Origin: Anaeromassilibacillus sp. An172
Lineage (GTDB): Bacteria; Bacillota; Clostridia; Oscillospirales; Acutalibacteraceae
Assembly: GCF_002160515.1 (NCBI RefSeq)
Contig: NZ_NFKS01000009.1
Span: 1 to 64,000, forward strand
DNA: 64,000 bases
Direction: 5' to 3'
Part shown: piece by piece, positions 7,976 to 15,826 of the stretch
Layout: every line of letters begins with the position of its first letter
How positions within the stretch are numbered: the stretch's first letter is position 1
Notes under the pieces: model-generated
What the model saw: the letters and a program-made list of their open reading frames with translations, nothing else
Databases searched by the model: none
Told to the model about the DNA's origin: nothing
Made by a program: the position numbers and the translations under genes

Positions 7976-8905
7976 ATGAAATGCGCAAAAGGTGTATTGC
8001 CGGCAGCGGCAGTTCTTTTTTTTATTACCGTATTAACCCATTTCCCTGTAAGCGCAGAGACATATTTTGCCAGTGATGATTATAAGTATACATACAGGTA
8101 TGACGGAACTATCGCCGTTGCAGGATATATGGGAACTTCTTCCGTTTTGGATATACCAAGTCAGATTTCAAACAGAGATGTGACCGAAATATCCTGGAGC
8201 GCTTTTTACGGTAACAAAAACATAACAGAGGTAAACTTTCCTGAAACTATAAAAACCATAAGCGACAGCGCTTTTTCAGGGTGTATAAATCTTAAAAAAA
8301 TAATTATTCCGGCTTCGGTGACAAAAATCGGCGCAAATGCTTTTTACAGCTGTTCATCTGCCGAAACCATTGAAATTAAGGGACAGCCGGAAAGTATAGA
8401 GAAATATTCTTTTAACAGATGTTCTTCTGTTAAGGAAATTACTCTTCCGGAAACTGTTAAGTCAATAGGAGAGTATGCTTTTTACGGTTGTAAATCACTT
8501 GAATATGTGTATATACCTCCGGCAACTACATATATTGAAGAGCATGCTTTTGACGGCTGTGATAAGCTTGTAATATACGGCTACAGCGGTTCCTATGCCG
8601 AAACCTTTGCCAATGAAAAGGGGATTGAGTTTTCCTCTGTAGGTGAAGTTCAGGAAGCTAATGAGGCTGGCGGGAATTCCTTTGTCACAGGTGGGAACTA
8701 CAACAAGTTTGAAAACAACAACGCCGGAGATTTAAATGCCGACGGAGTTGTTAATAACCTTGACTGCGAACTTCTTCAAAAGTTTCTTACAAAAAAGAAG
8801 GAATGTTTTTTCGGAAAATCCACTTATGATTTTAACGGTGACGGAAAATTTAACGTGACAGACGTGACTTGCTTACAGCTGATAATAGCGGGTTACATAG
8901 TTTAA
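7976..8905 (+). CDS. Secreted BspA-like leucine-rich-repeat protein with C-terminal type I dockerin
   Basis: 309 residues. Signal peptide at residues 1-27 (basic MKCAK, hydrophobic core, cleavage near VSA-ET). Residues about 60-215 are LRR_5/BspA repeats with the recurring pattern AFxGCxxLxxIxIPxxVxxIGxxAF. A linker of about 35 residues rich in Asn/Gly follows. Residues about 250-309 form a dockerin with two calcium loops: DLNADGVVNNLDCELLQ and DFNGDGKFNVTDVTCLQ. The dockerin implies attachment to a cohesin on a scaffoldin, and the LRR part suggests protein or host-surface binding rather than catalysis. Good ribosome binding site GGGAGGAA. Single gene. Confidence 0.9.
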   Translation: MKCAKGVLPAAAVLFFITVLTHFPVSAETYFASDDYKYTYRYDGTIAVAGYMGTSSVLDIPSQISNRDVTEISWSAFYGNKNITEVNFPETIKTISDSAFSGCINLKKIIIPASVTKIGANAFYSCSSAETIEIKGQPESIEKYSFNRCSSVKEITLPETVKSIGEYAFYGCKSLEYVYIPPATTYIEEHAFDGCDKLVIYGYSGSYAETFANEKGIEFSSVGEVQEANEAGGNSFVTGGNYNKFENNNAGDLNADGVVNNLDCELLQKFLTKKKECFFGKSTYDFNGDGKFNVTDVTCLQLIIAGYIV

Positions 8906-8948
8906 TGACGTAAATTTGTAATGTTTTGAATAAAATGTCAAAAAAAGC

Positions 8949-8977
8949 TTGACATTTATAATGAATGAGAATATAAT
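8949..8977 (+). promoter_or_regulatory. Consensus sigma-A promoter for the tryptophan T-box operon
   Basis: TTGACA (8949-8954), 17-bp spacer, TATAAT (8972-8977), perfect in both hexamers, about 30 nt before the T-box stem I. Confidence 0.9.
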
Positions 8978-9004
8978 AATGTCAGTTAATATTTTAATAC
9001 ATTA

Positions 9005-9256
9005 AACCATTGATGAGGAGATAACGCATTATACGATCTCACAGAGAGCCTCAGGTGCTGGGATTGAGGCAGAAACCGGTATTGCAAATGGACCTCGGAG
9101 GGTGCGGGGGAACAAAGTATCCCGCAACGTGTTCTCACGTTACAGAGATAGAATGTGTTTGCATTCGATGAGTGGGCGTTTCGCCAAACAAGGTGGCACC
9201 GCAGATATTTTGATTGTCTGTCCTTGGGTTATAGTATAACCCGAGGACTTTTTTAT
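9005..9256 (+). promoter_or_regulatory. T-box riboswitch, tryptophan specifier UGG
   Basis: The T-box motif AACAAGGTGGCACCGCAG lies at 9187-9204, and the terminator is at 9220-9248 (GTCCTTGGGTTAT / ATAACCCGAGGAC, then T7). Stem I starts with GATGAGGAG, and its base pairs GAGG with CCTC at 9093-9096. The codon just above, followed by A, is TGG at 9089-9091, the tryptophan codon. The AGAGAG bulge and the distal loop region follow the usual order. This places the following ABC importer under control of uncharged tRNA-Trp. Confidence 0.9.
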
Positions 9257-9373
9257 TTTTGTTTTTAAGGTGATAATATGATTTTACTTAAAGAACGATG
9301 GCGTATTTCATAAAAGTTTTTTAGAAAAATATCAGTATAAAATAATTTTTTGAAATATGAAAGGTGAGTAAAA

Positions 9374-10378
9374 ATGAAAAAGTTTTTATCTATAGTATTG
9401 TCAATTCTTATGTGCGCAGCGATTTTCACAGGATGCGGCGGAAACAGCGAAGGCGGAAACACAGATGGTCAGTCATCAGGTGAATCAGTTAAAATCGGAA
9501 TTATCAAGATAGTTGAACATTCATCCCTCAATACCATTGAACAGTCAATTATTGACAGACTGGAAGAGCTTGGATACAAGGACGGCGAAAATGCTGAGAT
9601 TTCCTGTATGTCAGCTCAGAATGACTCAACAACAATTCCTCTTATGATGGATAAATTTGTAGCAGACGGTTACGACATTGTTGTCGCAATTTCCACACCG
9701 GTAGCTACAGCTGCTATGAACTATTCTTCACAGATTCCTGTTGTTTTCTCAGCGGTTTCCGACCCGGTTGCAGCAAACCTTACCACAAGCCTTGAAAAGC
9801 CTGACAAAAACATCACAGGTACTTCAGACAGCGTTCCTGTTGAAAAGATAATCGACATGGCTTTGGAGCTTACACCGGATATCAAAACCTTTGGATTTAT
9901 CTACAACTCAGGTGAGGACAGCTCTGTAGCAAATATTGAAAGAGCAAAGGCATATTGTGAGGAAAAGGGCTTGAGTTATGTTGAAGCCAATGTTGAGAAC
10001 AGCACAGCTATTCAGCAGGCGGCTGAATCACTTGTTACAAAGTGCGACGCAGTATTCTCACCGACAGACAACACTGTTGCCGAGGGTATGTCAATTCTCT
10101 CTCAGATTTGTAAGGATGCAAAAATCCCATGCTATGTAGGAGCAGATTCTCTTGTTCAGGACGGCGGTTTTGCATCAATCGGTATTACCTATGAGGATTT
10201 GGGAATTGAAACAGCCAATATGGTTGATAAGGTTCTTAAAGGAACAAGCATTTCCGATATTCCTGTTATGGTTTTTGAGGATTTGTACACATATGTAAAT
10301 ACAACAACAGCAGACGCTATCGGAGTTGAACTCAGCGATGAGATTTTGAACAGCGACAAAACAGTGATTTTTGAATAA
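9374..10378 (+). CDS. trpX: ABC transporter substrate-binding lipoprotein, probably for tryptophan
   Basis: 334 residues. Lipoprotein signal: MKKFLSIVLSILMCAAIFTGC with the lipobox cysteine at residue 21, then a Gly/Ser/Asn-rich linker. The body is a periplasmic-binding-protein type 1 fold of the ABC_sub_bind family (VKIGIIKIVEHSSLNTIEQS, VVFSAVSDPVAANL, GITYEDLGIETANMVDKVLKG). Members of this family next to a permease and ATPase behind a Trp T-box are known as TrpXYZ, the predicted tryptophan importer. Substrate rests on the T-box specifier, not on the protein alone. GGTGAG ribosome binding site before ATG. Confidence 0.85.
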   Translation: MKKFLSIVLSILMCAAIFTGCGGNSEGGNTDGQSSGESVKIGIIKIVEHSSLNTIEQSIIDRLEELGYKDGENAEISCMSAQNDSTTIPLMMDKFVADGYDIVVAISTPVATAAMNYSSQIPVVFSAVSDPVAANLTTSLEKPDKNITGTSDSVPVEKIIDMALELTPDIKTFGFIYNSGEDSSVANIERAKAYCEEKGLSYVEANVENSTAIQQAAESLVTKCDAVFSPTDNTVAEGMSILSQICKDAKIPCYVGADSLVQDGGFASIGITYEDLGIETANMVDKVLKGTSISDIPVMVFEDLYTYVNTTTADAIGVELSDEILNSDKTVIFE

Positions 10379-10457
10379 TTAAAATAATTCCGCCGGTTAA
10401 CAAAAATAGTTTTCCGGCGGATGAGTATGTATGAAGAATTTTTGAGAGGTGTTTATT

Positions 10458-11402
10458 TTGCAGTATTTAACCTTGGGTCTTGGCTCTATAGAACAGGGAA
10501 TTATATACGCTATTTTGGCTTTGGGCGTATTTGTTTCCCTTAGAGTTCTTGATATACCTGATTTGACAGTTGACGGTTCCTTTATAACAGGTGCCGCAGT
10601 ATCAGTTATGGTCACTCAGCTTCAGCAGCCTTTCGGCGGCGGAGTTTTGTTCCCGATTTTGTCCCTTATTTTGGCTTTTCTTGCCGGAGCAATCACCGGT
10701 GTTATCACAGGACTTTTGCACACAAAGCTGAAAGTTCCCGCACTTTTGGCCGGAATACTTACAATGACCGGACTTTATTCAATCAACCTGATTATCATGG
10801 GCGACAAGCCTACAGTTTCCATAAACGGAATGACTACAGTGTTTACACCTGCTATTGACCTTATAGGCGGCGACGCTGTGTCAAGAAAGCTTGCAATTAT
10901 TCCGGTTATGTTTGTAATACTTTTAATTGCTGTTATCGCTCTTGTATGGTTCCTGCGTACTCAGGTGGGTATGGCTTTGAGAGCTACAGGCGACAATGAG
11001 GAAATGGTTAAGGCAAGCTCTATAAATGCCGACAATATGAAGGTTTTGGGACTTGCAATCGCCAACGGAATTGTGGCTCTTTCCGGAGCTGTGCTGGCAC
11101 AGGATCAGACCTTTGCAGATGCAAAGTCCGGCGCAGGTACTGTAGTTGTGGGAATCGCTTCAATCATTATCGGTGAAACTATTTTCGGAAAGCGTTCTAT
11201 TTTGAACAACATAATCTCAGCAGTTTTAGGTGCTGTGGTTTACAGAATTTTCATTACAATCGTTTTGCAGTTCGGTTTGCCGGCTTCTTACTTCAAGCTT
11301 TTGTCCGCTTTGATTGTTGTAATTGCAATCTGTGTACAGGTTACCGGTGAAAAGATAGCAAAGAAGAAAACAAGGAGGGTGACAAAGAATGTTAAGTCTT
11401 GA
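10458..11402 (+). CDS. trpY: ABC transporter permease, TrpY-like
   Basis: 314 residues from TTG 10458, chosen because GAGAGG lies 8 nt upstream. An in-frame GTG at 10449 has no room for a ribosome binding site. About eight or nine membrane spans, with the BPD_transp_2 / LivH-type motif SLRVLDIPDLTVDGSFITGAA near the N-terminus and the cytoplasmic ALRATGDNEEMVKASSI loop that contacts the ATPase. It partners with the lipoprotein upstream and the ATPase downstream; the ATPase start overlaps its end by 14 nt. Confidence 0.87.
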   Translation: MQYLTLGLGSIEQGIIYAILALGVFVSLRVLDIPDLTVDGSFITGAAVSVMVTQLQQPFGGGVLFPILSLILAFLAGAITGVITGLLHTKLKVPALLAGILTMTGLYSINLIIMGDKPTVSINGMTTVFTPAIDLIGGDAVSRKLAIIPVMFVILLIAVIALVWFLRTQVGMALRATGDNEEMVKASSINADNMKVLGLAIANGIVALSGAVLAQDQTFADAKSGAGTVVVGIASIIIGETIFGKRSILNNIISAVLGAVVYRIFITIVLQFGLPASYFKLLSALIVVIAICVQVTGEKIAKKKTRRVTKNVKS

Positions 11403-12177
11403 AAATATTTACCTTACATTTAATCCCAATACCGCAAATGAAAAGGTTGCCCTCAACGGTGTTTCTCTTAATTTGGAAAAAGGCGATTTTGTAACAATCA
11501 TCGGAAGCAACGGAGCGGGAAAATCTACAATGCTCAACGCTATTGCCGGTACTTTTATCCCCGACAGCGGTAAAATCACTTTGGACGGTGTGAATATTAC
11601 AAATATGCCAAACCACAAAAGGGCAAAGTATATGGGCAGACTTTTCCAAGACCCTTTAAAGGGAACTGCTCCCAACATGACTATTGAGGAAAATCTGGCT
11701 CTTTCCTACGGCAGAGGCACACGCCGTGGCTTTGGAATAGGAGTTAGAAAAAGCGACGAGAAGTTTTATAAGGAAACACTAAGCAGATTGGGTCTGGGAC
11801 TTGAGGACAGACTTAAAACAAAGGTTGGTTTGCTTTCCGGCGGTCAAAGACAGGCTCTTACACTGCTTATGGCTACAATAGTTACTCCAAAGCTTCTTTT
11901 GCTGGATGAGCATACAGCCGCTCTTGACCCTGTTACCGCTAAAAAGGTTATGGATTTGACAAACAGCATTGTCAAGGAGAATAACATAACAACAATGATG
12001 GTAACTCACAATATTTCCGACGCTCTCACAACAGGAAATAAAACAATTGTAATGTCAGGCGGTAAAATTGTTATGGTCCTCAGCGGGGAAGAGAGAAAGG
12101 GTATGACCCTTGAAAAGCTTATGAAGCTTTACTCAGATACAGCCAACGATTCATTTACAGACAAAATGATACTTTGA
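11389..12177 (+). CDS. trpZ: ABC transporter ATP-binding protein, TrpZ-like
   Basis: 262 residues with Walker A GSNGAGKST, Q-loop FQDP, signature LSGGQRQ, Walker B LLLLDEHTAALDP and H-loop MVTHN. The histidine in the LDEHTAALDP motif (usually LDEPT) is typical of this importer subfamily. The start overlaps the permease by 14 nt and has AGGAGGGTG upstream. It energises uptake by the permease. The operon ends at the terminator 12184-12217. Confidence 0.9.
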   Translation: MLSLENIYLTFNPNTANEKVALNGVSLNLEKGDFVTIIGSNGAGKSTMLNAIAGTFIPDSGKITLDGVNITNMPNHKRAKYMGRLFQDPLKGTAPNMTIEENLALSYGRGTRRGFGIGVRKSDEKFYKETLSRLGLGLEDRLKTKVGLLSGGQRQALTLLMATIVTPKLLLLDEHTAALDPVTAKKVMDLTNSIVKENNITTMMVTHNISDALTTGNKTIVMSGGKIVMVLSGEERKGMTLEKLMKLYSDTANDSFTDKMIL

Positions 12178-12183
12178 TATTCA

Positions 12184-12217
12184 CGGGATGACTGCATTGC
12201 GGTTGTCCCGATTTTTT
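12184..12217 (+). terminator. Rho-independent terminator of the trpXYZ-like operon
   Basis: CGGGATGACTGC pairs imperfectly with GCGGTTGTCCCG around loop ATT, followed by A and seven T. Confidence 0.85.
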
Positions 12218-12292
12218 TAAAATAATATGGATATATGTGTGAAAATTCATAATATATAAATAGAAATATAGGTGATTTTTAAAAGATTTATA

Positions 12293-12321
12293 TTGACAAT
12301 TAACATTTGCTGTGCCACAAT
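12293..12321 (+). promoter_or_regulatory. Predicted promoter of fucO
   Basis: TTGACA (12293-12298), 17-bp spacer, CACAAT (12316-12321), about 45 nt before the fucO start. Confidence 0.5.
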
Positions 12322-12364
12322 ATATATTGTAAATAATAGCCATAACGAAATGGAGGATATACAT

Positions 12365-13513
12365 ATGGTTAACAGAATTATATTAAATGAAACATCTTAT
12401 CATGGAGCAGGCGCTATTGCCAATGTTGCAACAGAGGCAAAGGCAAGAGGCTTTAAAAAGGCTTTTGTTGTTACTGACCCTGATTTGCTTAAATTCGGAG
12501 TATCACAGAAGGTTTTGGATGTTCTCGATAAGGACAACCTTGCCTATGAAGTATACAGCAATGTAAAGGCTAACCCTACAATCGAAAACGTGCAGACAGG
12601 CGTTGAAGCTTTCAAAAACAGCGGCGCTGATTACATTGTAGCAATCGGCGGCGGAAGCGCAATGGATACAGCAAAGGCTATCGGCATTATTGTTGAAAAT
12701 CCTGAGTTTGCAGATGTAAGAAGTCTTGAGGGTGTTGCTCCTACAAAAAATAAAGCAGTTCCTACAATCGCTATTCCTACAACAGCAGGTACAGCTGCTG
12801 AGGTTACAATAAACTACGTTATCACAGACGTTGAGAAGAACAGAAAGTTTGTATGTGTTGATACACACGATATCCCCGTTGTTGCAATCATCGACCCTGA
12901 CATGATGTCATCAATGCCTAAGGGACTTACCGCTGCTACAGGTATGGACGCTTTGACCCACGCAATCGAGGGCTTTATAACAAAAGCCGCTTGGGATATG
13001 ACAGATATGTTCCACTTGAAGGCTATTGAGATAATCTCTAAAAACCTCCGTGGTGCAGTTGAAAACACACCGGAGGGCAGAGAGGGAATGGCTCTCGGTC
13101 AGTATGTAGCAGGTATGGGATTCTCCAACGTTGGCTTGGGTATAGTTCACTCAATGGCTCATCCTCTTGGTGCAGTTTATGACACACCTCACGGCGTTGC
13201 CAACGCTATTATTCTTCCAACAGTTATGGAATATAACGCAGAGGCAACAGGCGACAAGTATAAGTACATTGCCGCAGCTATGGGCGTAGAGGGAACAGAG
13301 AAAATGACCGTTGAAGAGTACAGAAAGGCTGCTATCGACGCAGTTAAGAAGCTCTCCGCTGATGTTGGTATTCCTGCTGACCTGAAAGAAATCGTAAAAG
13401 AAGAGGATTTGGACTTCCTTGCCGAGTCAGCTTATGCAGACGCTTGCCGTCCGGGCAACCCACGTGACACCTCAGTTGAGGAAATAAAGGCTCTTTACAA
13501 GTCTTTGATGTAA
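12365..13513 (+). CDS. fucO: Iron-dependent alcohol dehydrogenase, lactaldehyde reductase (FucO) type
   Basis: 382 residues from ATG 12365 with GGAGGA 7 nt upstream; the frame is open further up but lacks a signal there. It matches FucO closely by eye: the MVNRIILNET start, the NAD-binding GGGSAMDTAKAIG, the block PTTAGTAAEVTINYVITD, and the iron ligands (an Asp in the DALTHAIEG region and the histidines of HSMAHPLGAVYDTPHG). FucO reduces L-lactaldehyde to 1,2-propanediol with NADH, regenerating NAD+ during deoxy-sugar fermentation. No fucose or rhamnose genes lie nearby, so the aldehyde substrate could differ. Monocistronic. Confidence 0.93.
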   Translation: MVNRIILNETSYHGAGAIANVATEAKARGFKKAFVVTDPDLLKFGVSQKVLDVLDKDNLAYEVYSNVKANPTIENVQTGVEAFKNSGADYIVAIGGGSAMDTAKAIGIIVENPEFADVRSLEGVAPTKNKAVPTIAIPTTAGTAAEVTINYVITDVEKNRKFVCVDTHDIPVVAIIDPDMMSSMPKGLTAATGMDALTHAIEGFITKAAWDMTDMFHLKAIEIISKNLRGAVENTPEGREGMALGQYVAGMGFSNVGLGIVHSMAHPLGAVYDTPHGVANAIILPTVMEYNAEATGDKYKYIAAAMGVEGTEKMTVEEYRKAAIDAVKKLSADVGIPADLKEIVKEEDLDFLAESAYADACRPGNPRDTSVEEIKALYKSLM

Positions 13514-13530
13514 CTTATATATTATACAAT

Positions 13531-13555
13531 TATATTATATTATATTATATTATAT
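13531..13555 (+). repeat. Pentanucleotide microsatellite (TATAT)5
   Basis: Five perfect copies of TATAT just after fucO. Such tracts are prone to slippage. No promoter role is apparent since a terminator hairpin follows. Confidence 0.85.
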
Positions 13556-13565
13556 AAAAAATTAG

Positions 13566-13600
13566 AGACAGCTCTGATAATGTATTGGAGCTGTCTTGTT
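13566..13600 (+). terminator. Rho-independent terminator of fucO
   Basis: AGACAGCTC pairs with GAGCTGTCT, loop about 13 nt, then TGTTATTTTAAT. Confidence 0.75.
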
Positions 13601-13634
13601 ATTTTAATATTTTTCTGTTTTTTCGATGTTTTTA

Positions 13635-13663
13635 TTGTTTTTTCTTGACGCATTTGTTATAAT
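13635..13663 (+). promoter_or_regulatory. Predicted promoter of the ADP-ribosyltransferase gene pair
   Basis: TTGTTT (13635-13640), 17-bp spacer, TATAAT (13658-13663), with a second overlapping TATAAT at 13663-13668. The mRNA leader would be only about 10 nt, ending in the GGTGAGG ribosome binding site. Confidence 0.6.
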
Positions 13664-13679
13664 ATAATAGGGTGAGGTT

Positions 13680-14183
13680 ATGTTTCTAACTGGTTATCAT
13701 GGTACAAGTAACAAAAGTGCAGATAATATATTAAAGGAGAATTTTTTTAAGCCATCCGAAAGTGATAAGGAATGGCTTGGAAAAGGAATATATTTCTATT
13801 TTAATTTTGCAGATGCGTATGAATGGATAAACAGCGAATCAATTCTGCATTCAGTTATAAAAATTGACGACGATGAATATCTTGATCTTGATACTAAAGA
13901 GGGCTTAAATATTTGTCGTAAAGCTATTGACATGGTAATTAAATATGGAGTAGTAATTAACCCTAAGGATAAAAAGATGGCTCAAAAAAATCAATGTGCA
14001 GCGATGAATTGTATTTGGAAACTGAGCGATACTATTAAGGTTATGTCGAGAAGTTTTCCAAGAGAGCCAAAAGTAATTGAAATGATAATGGATGAAAGGC
14101 CATTGAGAAAAGAATTCTGTGTAAAGGATAACAGCTGCATTAAATTTACGCAGATAATAAGAAGGAGTGATATCCGTGACTAA
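13680..14183 (+). CDS. Putative PARP-like ADP-ribosyltransferase domain protein
   Basis: 167 residues. The N-terminus GYHGTSNKSADNILKENFF followed by WLGKGIYFY is the signature of the HGT...GxGxYF class of ADP-ribosyltransferase folds. The H-Y-E catalytic triad of the PARP-type group can be proposed: H7 (YHGTS), Y38 (GIYFY) and E145 (RKEFCVKD). No other domain, signal peptide or membrane span. It is followed, with an 8-nt overlap, by a 75-residue ORF. The region is visibly richer in A/T-ending codons than its neighbours, suggesting acquisition. Possible roles: toxin of a toxin-antitoxin or phage-defence pair, or a nucleic-acid- or protein-modifying enzyme. Target unknown. Confidence 0.65.
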   Translation: MFLTGYHGTSNKSADNILKENFFKPSESDKEWLGKGIYFYFNFADAYEWINSESILHSVIKIDDDEYLDLDTKEGLNICRKAIDMVIKYGVVINPKDKKMAQKNQCAAMNCIWKLSDTIKVMSRSFPREPKVIEMIMDERPLRKEFCVKDNSCIKFTQIIRRSDIRD

Positions 14184-14403
14184 AGAAGAAAGGATTCTAT
14201 CTGAAATAGAAATAGCTCTTGACGGTATGTCGGAAAAAGAAAGGTATGACTTTCTAAAAAAATGCGGATTTGTTCTTGAAAGTGATTTCAAAGTTCTAAA
14301 AGAACCTAAAAAAATTTCAAAAAACAGTCATTTTCTGCTTCGGTGCGGAAATAATGAAAATTCAAATTTTTTTAGCAGAAAACTAAAAAAGTTATATAAT
14401 TAA
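14176..14403 (+). CDS. Small charged protein overlapping the ADP-ribosyltransferase gene
   Basis: 75 residues from GTG 14176, 8 nt after GAAGGAG; an in-frame GTG at 14167 would sit on the ribosome binding site. It overlaps the upstream gene by 8 nt in another frame, so translation is probably coupled. The N-terminal part is acidic and helical (KEERILSEIEIALDGMSEKERYDFLKKCGF). The C-terminal part is basic with Lys/Asn-rich low complexity. I do not recognise the family. Size, coupling and order fit an antitoxin or accessory partner, but this is inference. Confidence 0.55.
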   Translation: MTKEERILSEIEIALDGMSEKERYDFLKKCGFVLESDFKVLKEPKKISKNSHFLLRCGNNENSNFFSRKLKKLYN

Positions 14404-14421
14404 AAGTTTTCTATGAAAAAA

Positions 14422-14452
14422 ACACCCTATCCAATCGGATAGGGTGTAATTT
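14422..14452. terminator. Bidirectional terminator between the ART pair and rpsR
   Basis: Perfect 11-bp stem ACACCCTATCC / GGATAGGGTGT with a 4-nt loop, A-rich on the left and T-rich on the right, so it can serve both converging transcripts. Confidence 0.9.
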
Positions 14453-14472
14453 TTAAGTCACATAGACAATTA

Positions 14473-14712
14473 TCAGTCTGTTGTGTAAGGAAGAAGAGCA
14501 AGGTGACGAGCACGCTTAATTGCTACTGTGAGAGCTCTCTGGTGTGCTGCGCATGTGCCTGTTACACGACGTGGCAAAATCTTGCCGCGCTCTGACATAT
14601 AACGGCGGAGTCTTGCGATATCCTTGTAATCTATGTTTTCTACCTTGTCAACGCAGAAACCGCAAACTTTCTTGCGTGGCTTTCTGCTGCGATTCATAGG
14701 TCTTTCAGCCAT
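14473..14712 (-). CDS. rpsR: 30S ribosomal protein S18
   Basis: 79 residues, family length. [33 protein letters not shown] is the conserved core, with a CxxC (residues 17 and 20) and a third cysteine (GTCAAHQR) as in zinc-binding S18 variants. S18 binds S6 and 16S rRNA on the platform of the small subunit. Third gene of rpsF-ssb-rpsR. Ribosome binding site AAAGGAGA before ATG. Confidence 0.97.
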   Translation of the reverse strand: MAERPMNRSRKPRKKVCGFCVDKVENIDYKDIARLRRYMSERGKILPRRVTGTCAAHQRALTVAIKRARHLALLPYTTD

Positions 14713-14770
14713 GGTAAAGGTCTCCTTTCATATATTTAATCGTTAAGTTTTTGTTTAAGGTGTTAAGGTC

Positions 14771-15280
14771 TTAAAACGGTAAGTCGTCGTCGAGGGGCAT
14801 CTCTTCAAAATCTCCTGCCGAACCGTTTGAGTAGGAAGGAGCTGCCGGTTCTGCCGGAGCAGAATAACCACGCTGAGGAGCTGCGTCATATGGCTGTGAA
14901 TAACCACCCTGAGAGTAGCCGCCTTGTGAGTAGCCTCCCGGGGAATATCCGCCGCCTTCTCTGCGTTCGCCGGTGAATGAAACGTTGTCAGCCACAACTT
15001 CAACAACATATCTGTTAGAGCCGTCTTTTGCCTGATAGGTTCTGCTCTGAAGCTGACCTTCAAGGGCGATAAGAGAGCCTTTAAAGAAATATCTGCATAC
15101 AAACTCTGCGGTACTTCTCCAGCAAACTATATCAAAAAAGTCTGTCTGGCGTTCTGTGCCTGCTTTAACATAACTGCGGTCAACCGCAATTCTGAAGCTT
15201 GTAACGCTGATGCCTGATGATGTTGTCTTGAGTTCAGGGTCTGAAACAAGTCTGCCCATCAAAATAACTCTATTTAGCAT
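14771..15280 (-). CDS. ssb: Single-stranded DNA-binding protein
   Basis: 169 residues. OB-fold domain in residues 1-108 (MLNRVILMGRLVSDPEL, FDIVCWRSTAEFV, LIALEGQLQSRTYQ). A flexible tail follows with repeated GGYSQ units rich in Gly, Tyr, Ser and Pro, ending in the acidic DDDLPF tip that recruits repair and replication proteins. Placed between rpsF and rpsR, the standard bacterial order. The GGYSQ repeats are encoded by near-identical DNA and could vary in number. Confidence 0.97.
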   Translation of the reverse strand: MLNRVILMGRLVSDPELKTTSSGISVTSFRIAVDRSYVKAGTERQTDFFDIVCWRSTAEFVCRYFFKGSLIALEGQLQSRTYQAKDGSNRYVVEVVADNVSFTGERREGGGYSPGGYSQGGYSQGGYSQPYDAAPQRGYSAPAEPAAPSYSNGSAGDFEEMPLDDDLPF

Positions 15281-15301
15281 AGTTGTTCTCCAATACCTTA
15301 A

Positions 15302-15595
15302 TTATTCACCTTTTTTGATGATGAGAGAACGGAGAACGCCGTCTGTGATCTTGTAAACACGATCAAGCTCTGCCGGGAACTCTGCTTCGCTCTCAAAGTT
15401 CATCAAAACGTAATAGCCTTCACTCTCTTTGTTGATGAGGTATGCAAGTCTTCTCTTGCCCCACTCGTCAACGTTGAGCAGTGTAGCGTGCTTTTCAATC
15501 AAAGCCTTAAACTTCTCAACGATTGCCTGGATTCCTTCTTCACCCTGCTTCATTGAAATAACCATTACTGTCTCGTAATTAGCCTTTACTGCCAT
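15302..15595 (-). CDS. rpsF: 30S ribosomal protein S6
   Basis: 97 residues starting MAVKANYETVMVISMKQG. An upstream in-frame extension of 14 residues is rejected because it would contain the ribosome binding site AAAGGAGGTGC, 7 nt before this ATG. Conserved features: EKHATLLNVDEWGKRRLAYLINKESEGYYVLMNFES, the S6 fold. It pairs with S18 on the 30S platform. First gene of rpsF-ssb-rpsR. Confidence 0.96.
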   Translation of the reverse strand: MAVKANYETVMVISMKQGEEGIQAIVEKFKALIEKHATLLNVDEWGKRRLAYLINKESEGYYVLMNFESEAEFPAELDRVYKITDGVLRSLIIKKGE

Positions 15596-15674
15596 TTGTT
15601 GCACCTCCTTTTGGACTTTTGGCGGCTTTCGCCGCAAGGAAAGTTATGCAGGTAAAATTAACATAACTTTAATT

Positions 15675-15702
15675 ATTATAGCATGTCTCCGGATTTTGTC
15701 AA
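15675..15702 (-). promoter_or_regulatory. Promoter of the rpsF-ssb-rpsR operon
   Basis: On the minus strand TTGACA (15697-15702), 16-bp spacer, TATAAT (15675-15680): both hexamers perfect. The leader is about 75 nt, long enough for the S6/S18 leader element known in many bacteria, though I could not assign its structure. Confidence 0.85.
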
Positions 15703-15769
15703 GTGCAACACTCAAAAAAATAATTGCCGAAAAGAGGGAGTTTAAGTCTTGTTTTTTGCACAAGATTAT

Positions 15770-15800
15770 ATAAAAAATCAGGCAGTTTTCACTGCCTGAC
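15770..15800 (-). terminator. Terminator of the SPFH operon
   Basis: TCAGGCAGT / ACTGCCTGA (15778-15799) with a TTTT loop. On the minus strand it is followed by TTTTTTATAT, so it acts on the leftward transcript. Confidence 0.9.
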
Positions 15801-15826
15801 AAAAACTAAATTGTTTTAAATTGTGA

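Noticed and set aside
12272-12364. N-terminal extension of FucO by 31 residues
   Set aside because: The extension covers the promoter -35/-10 region and the ribosome binding site; ATG 12365 matches the family start.
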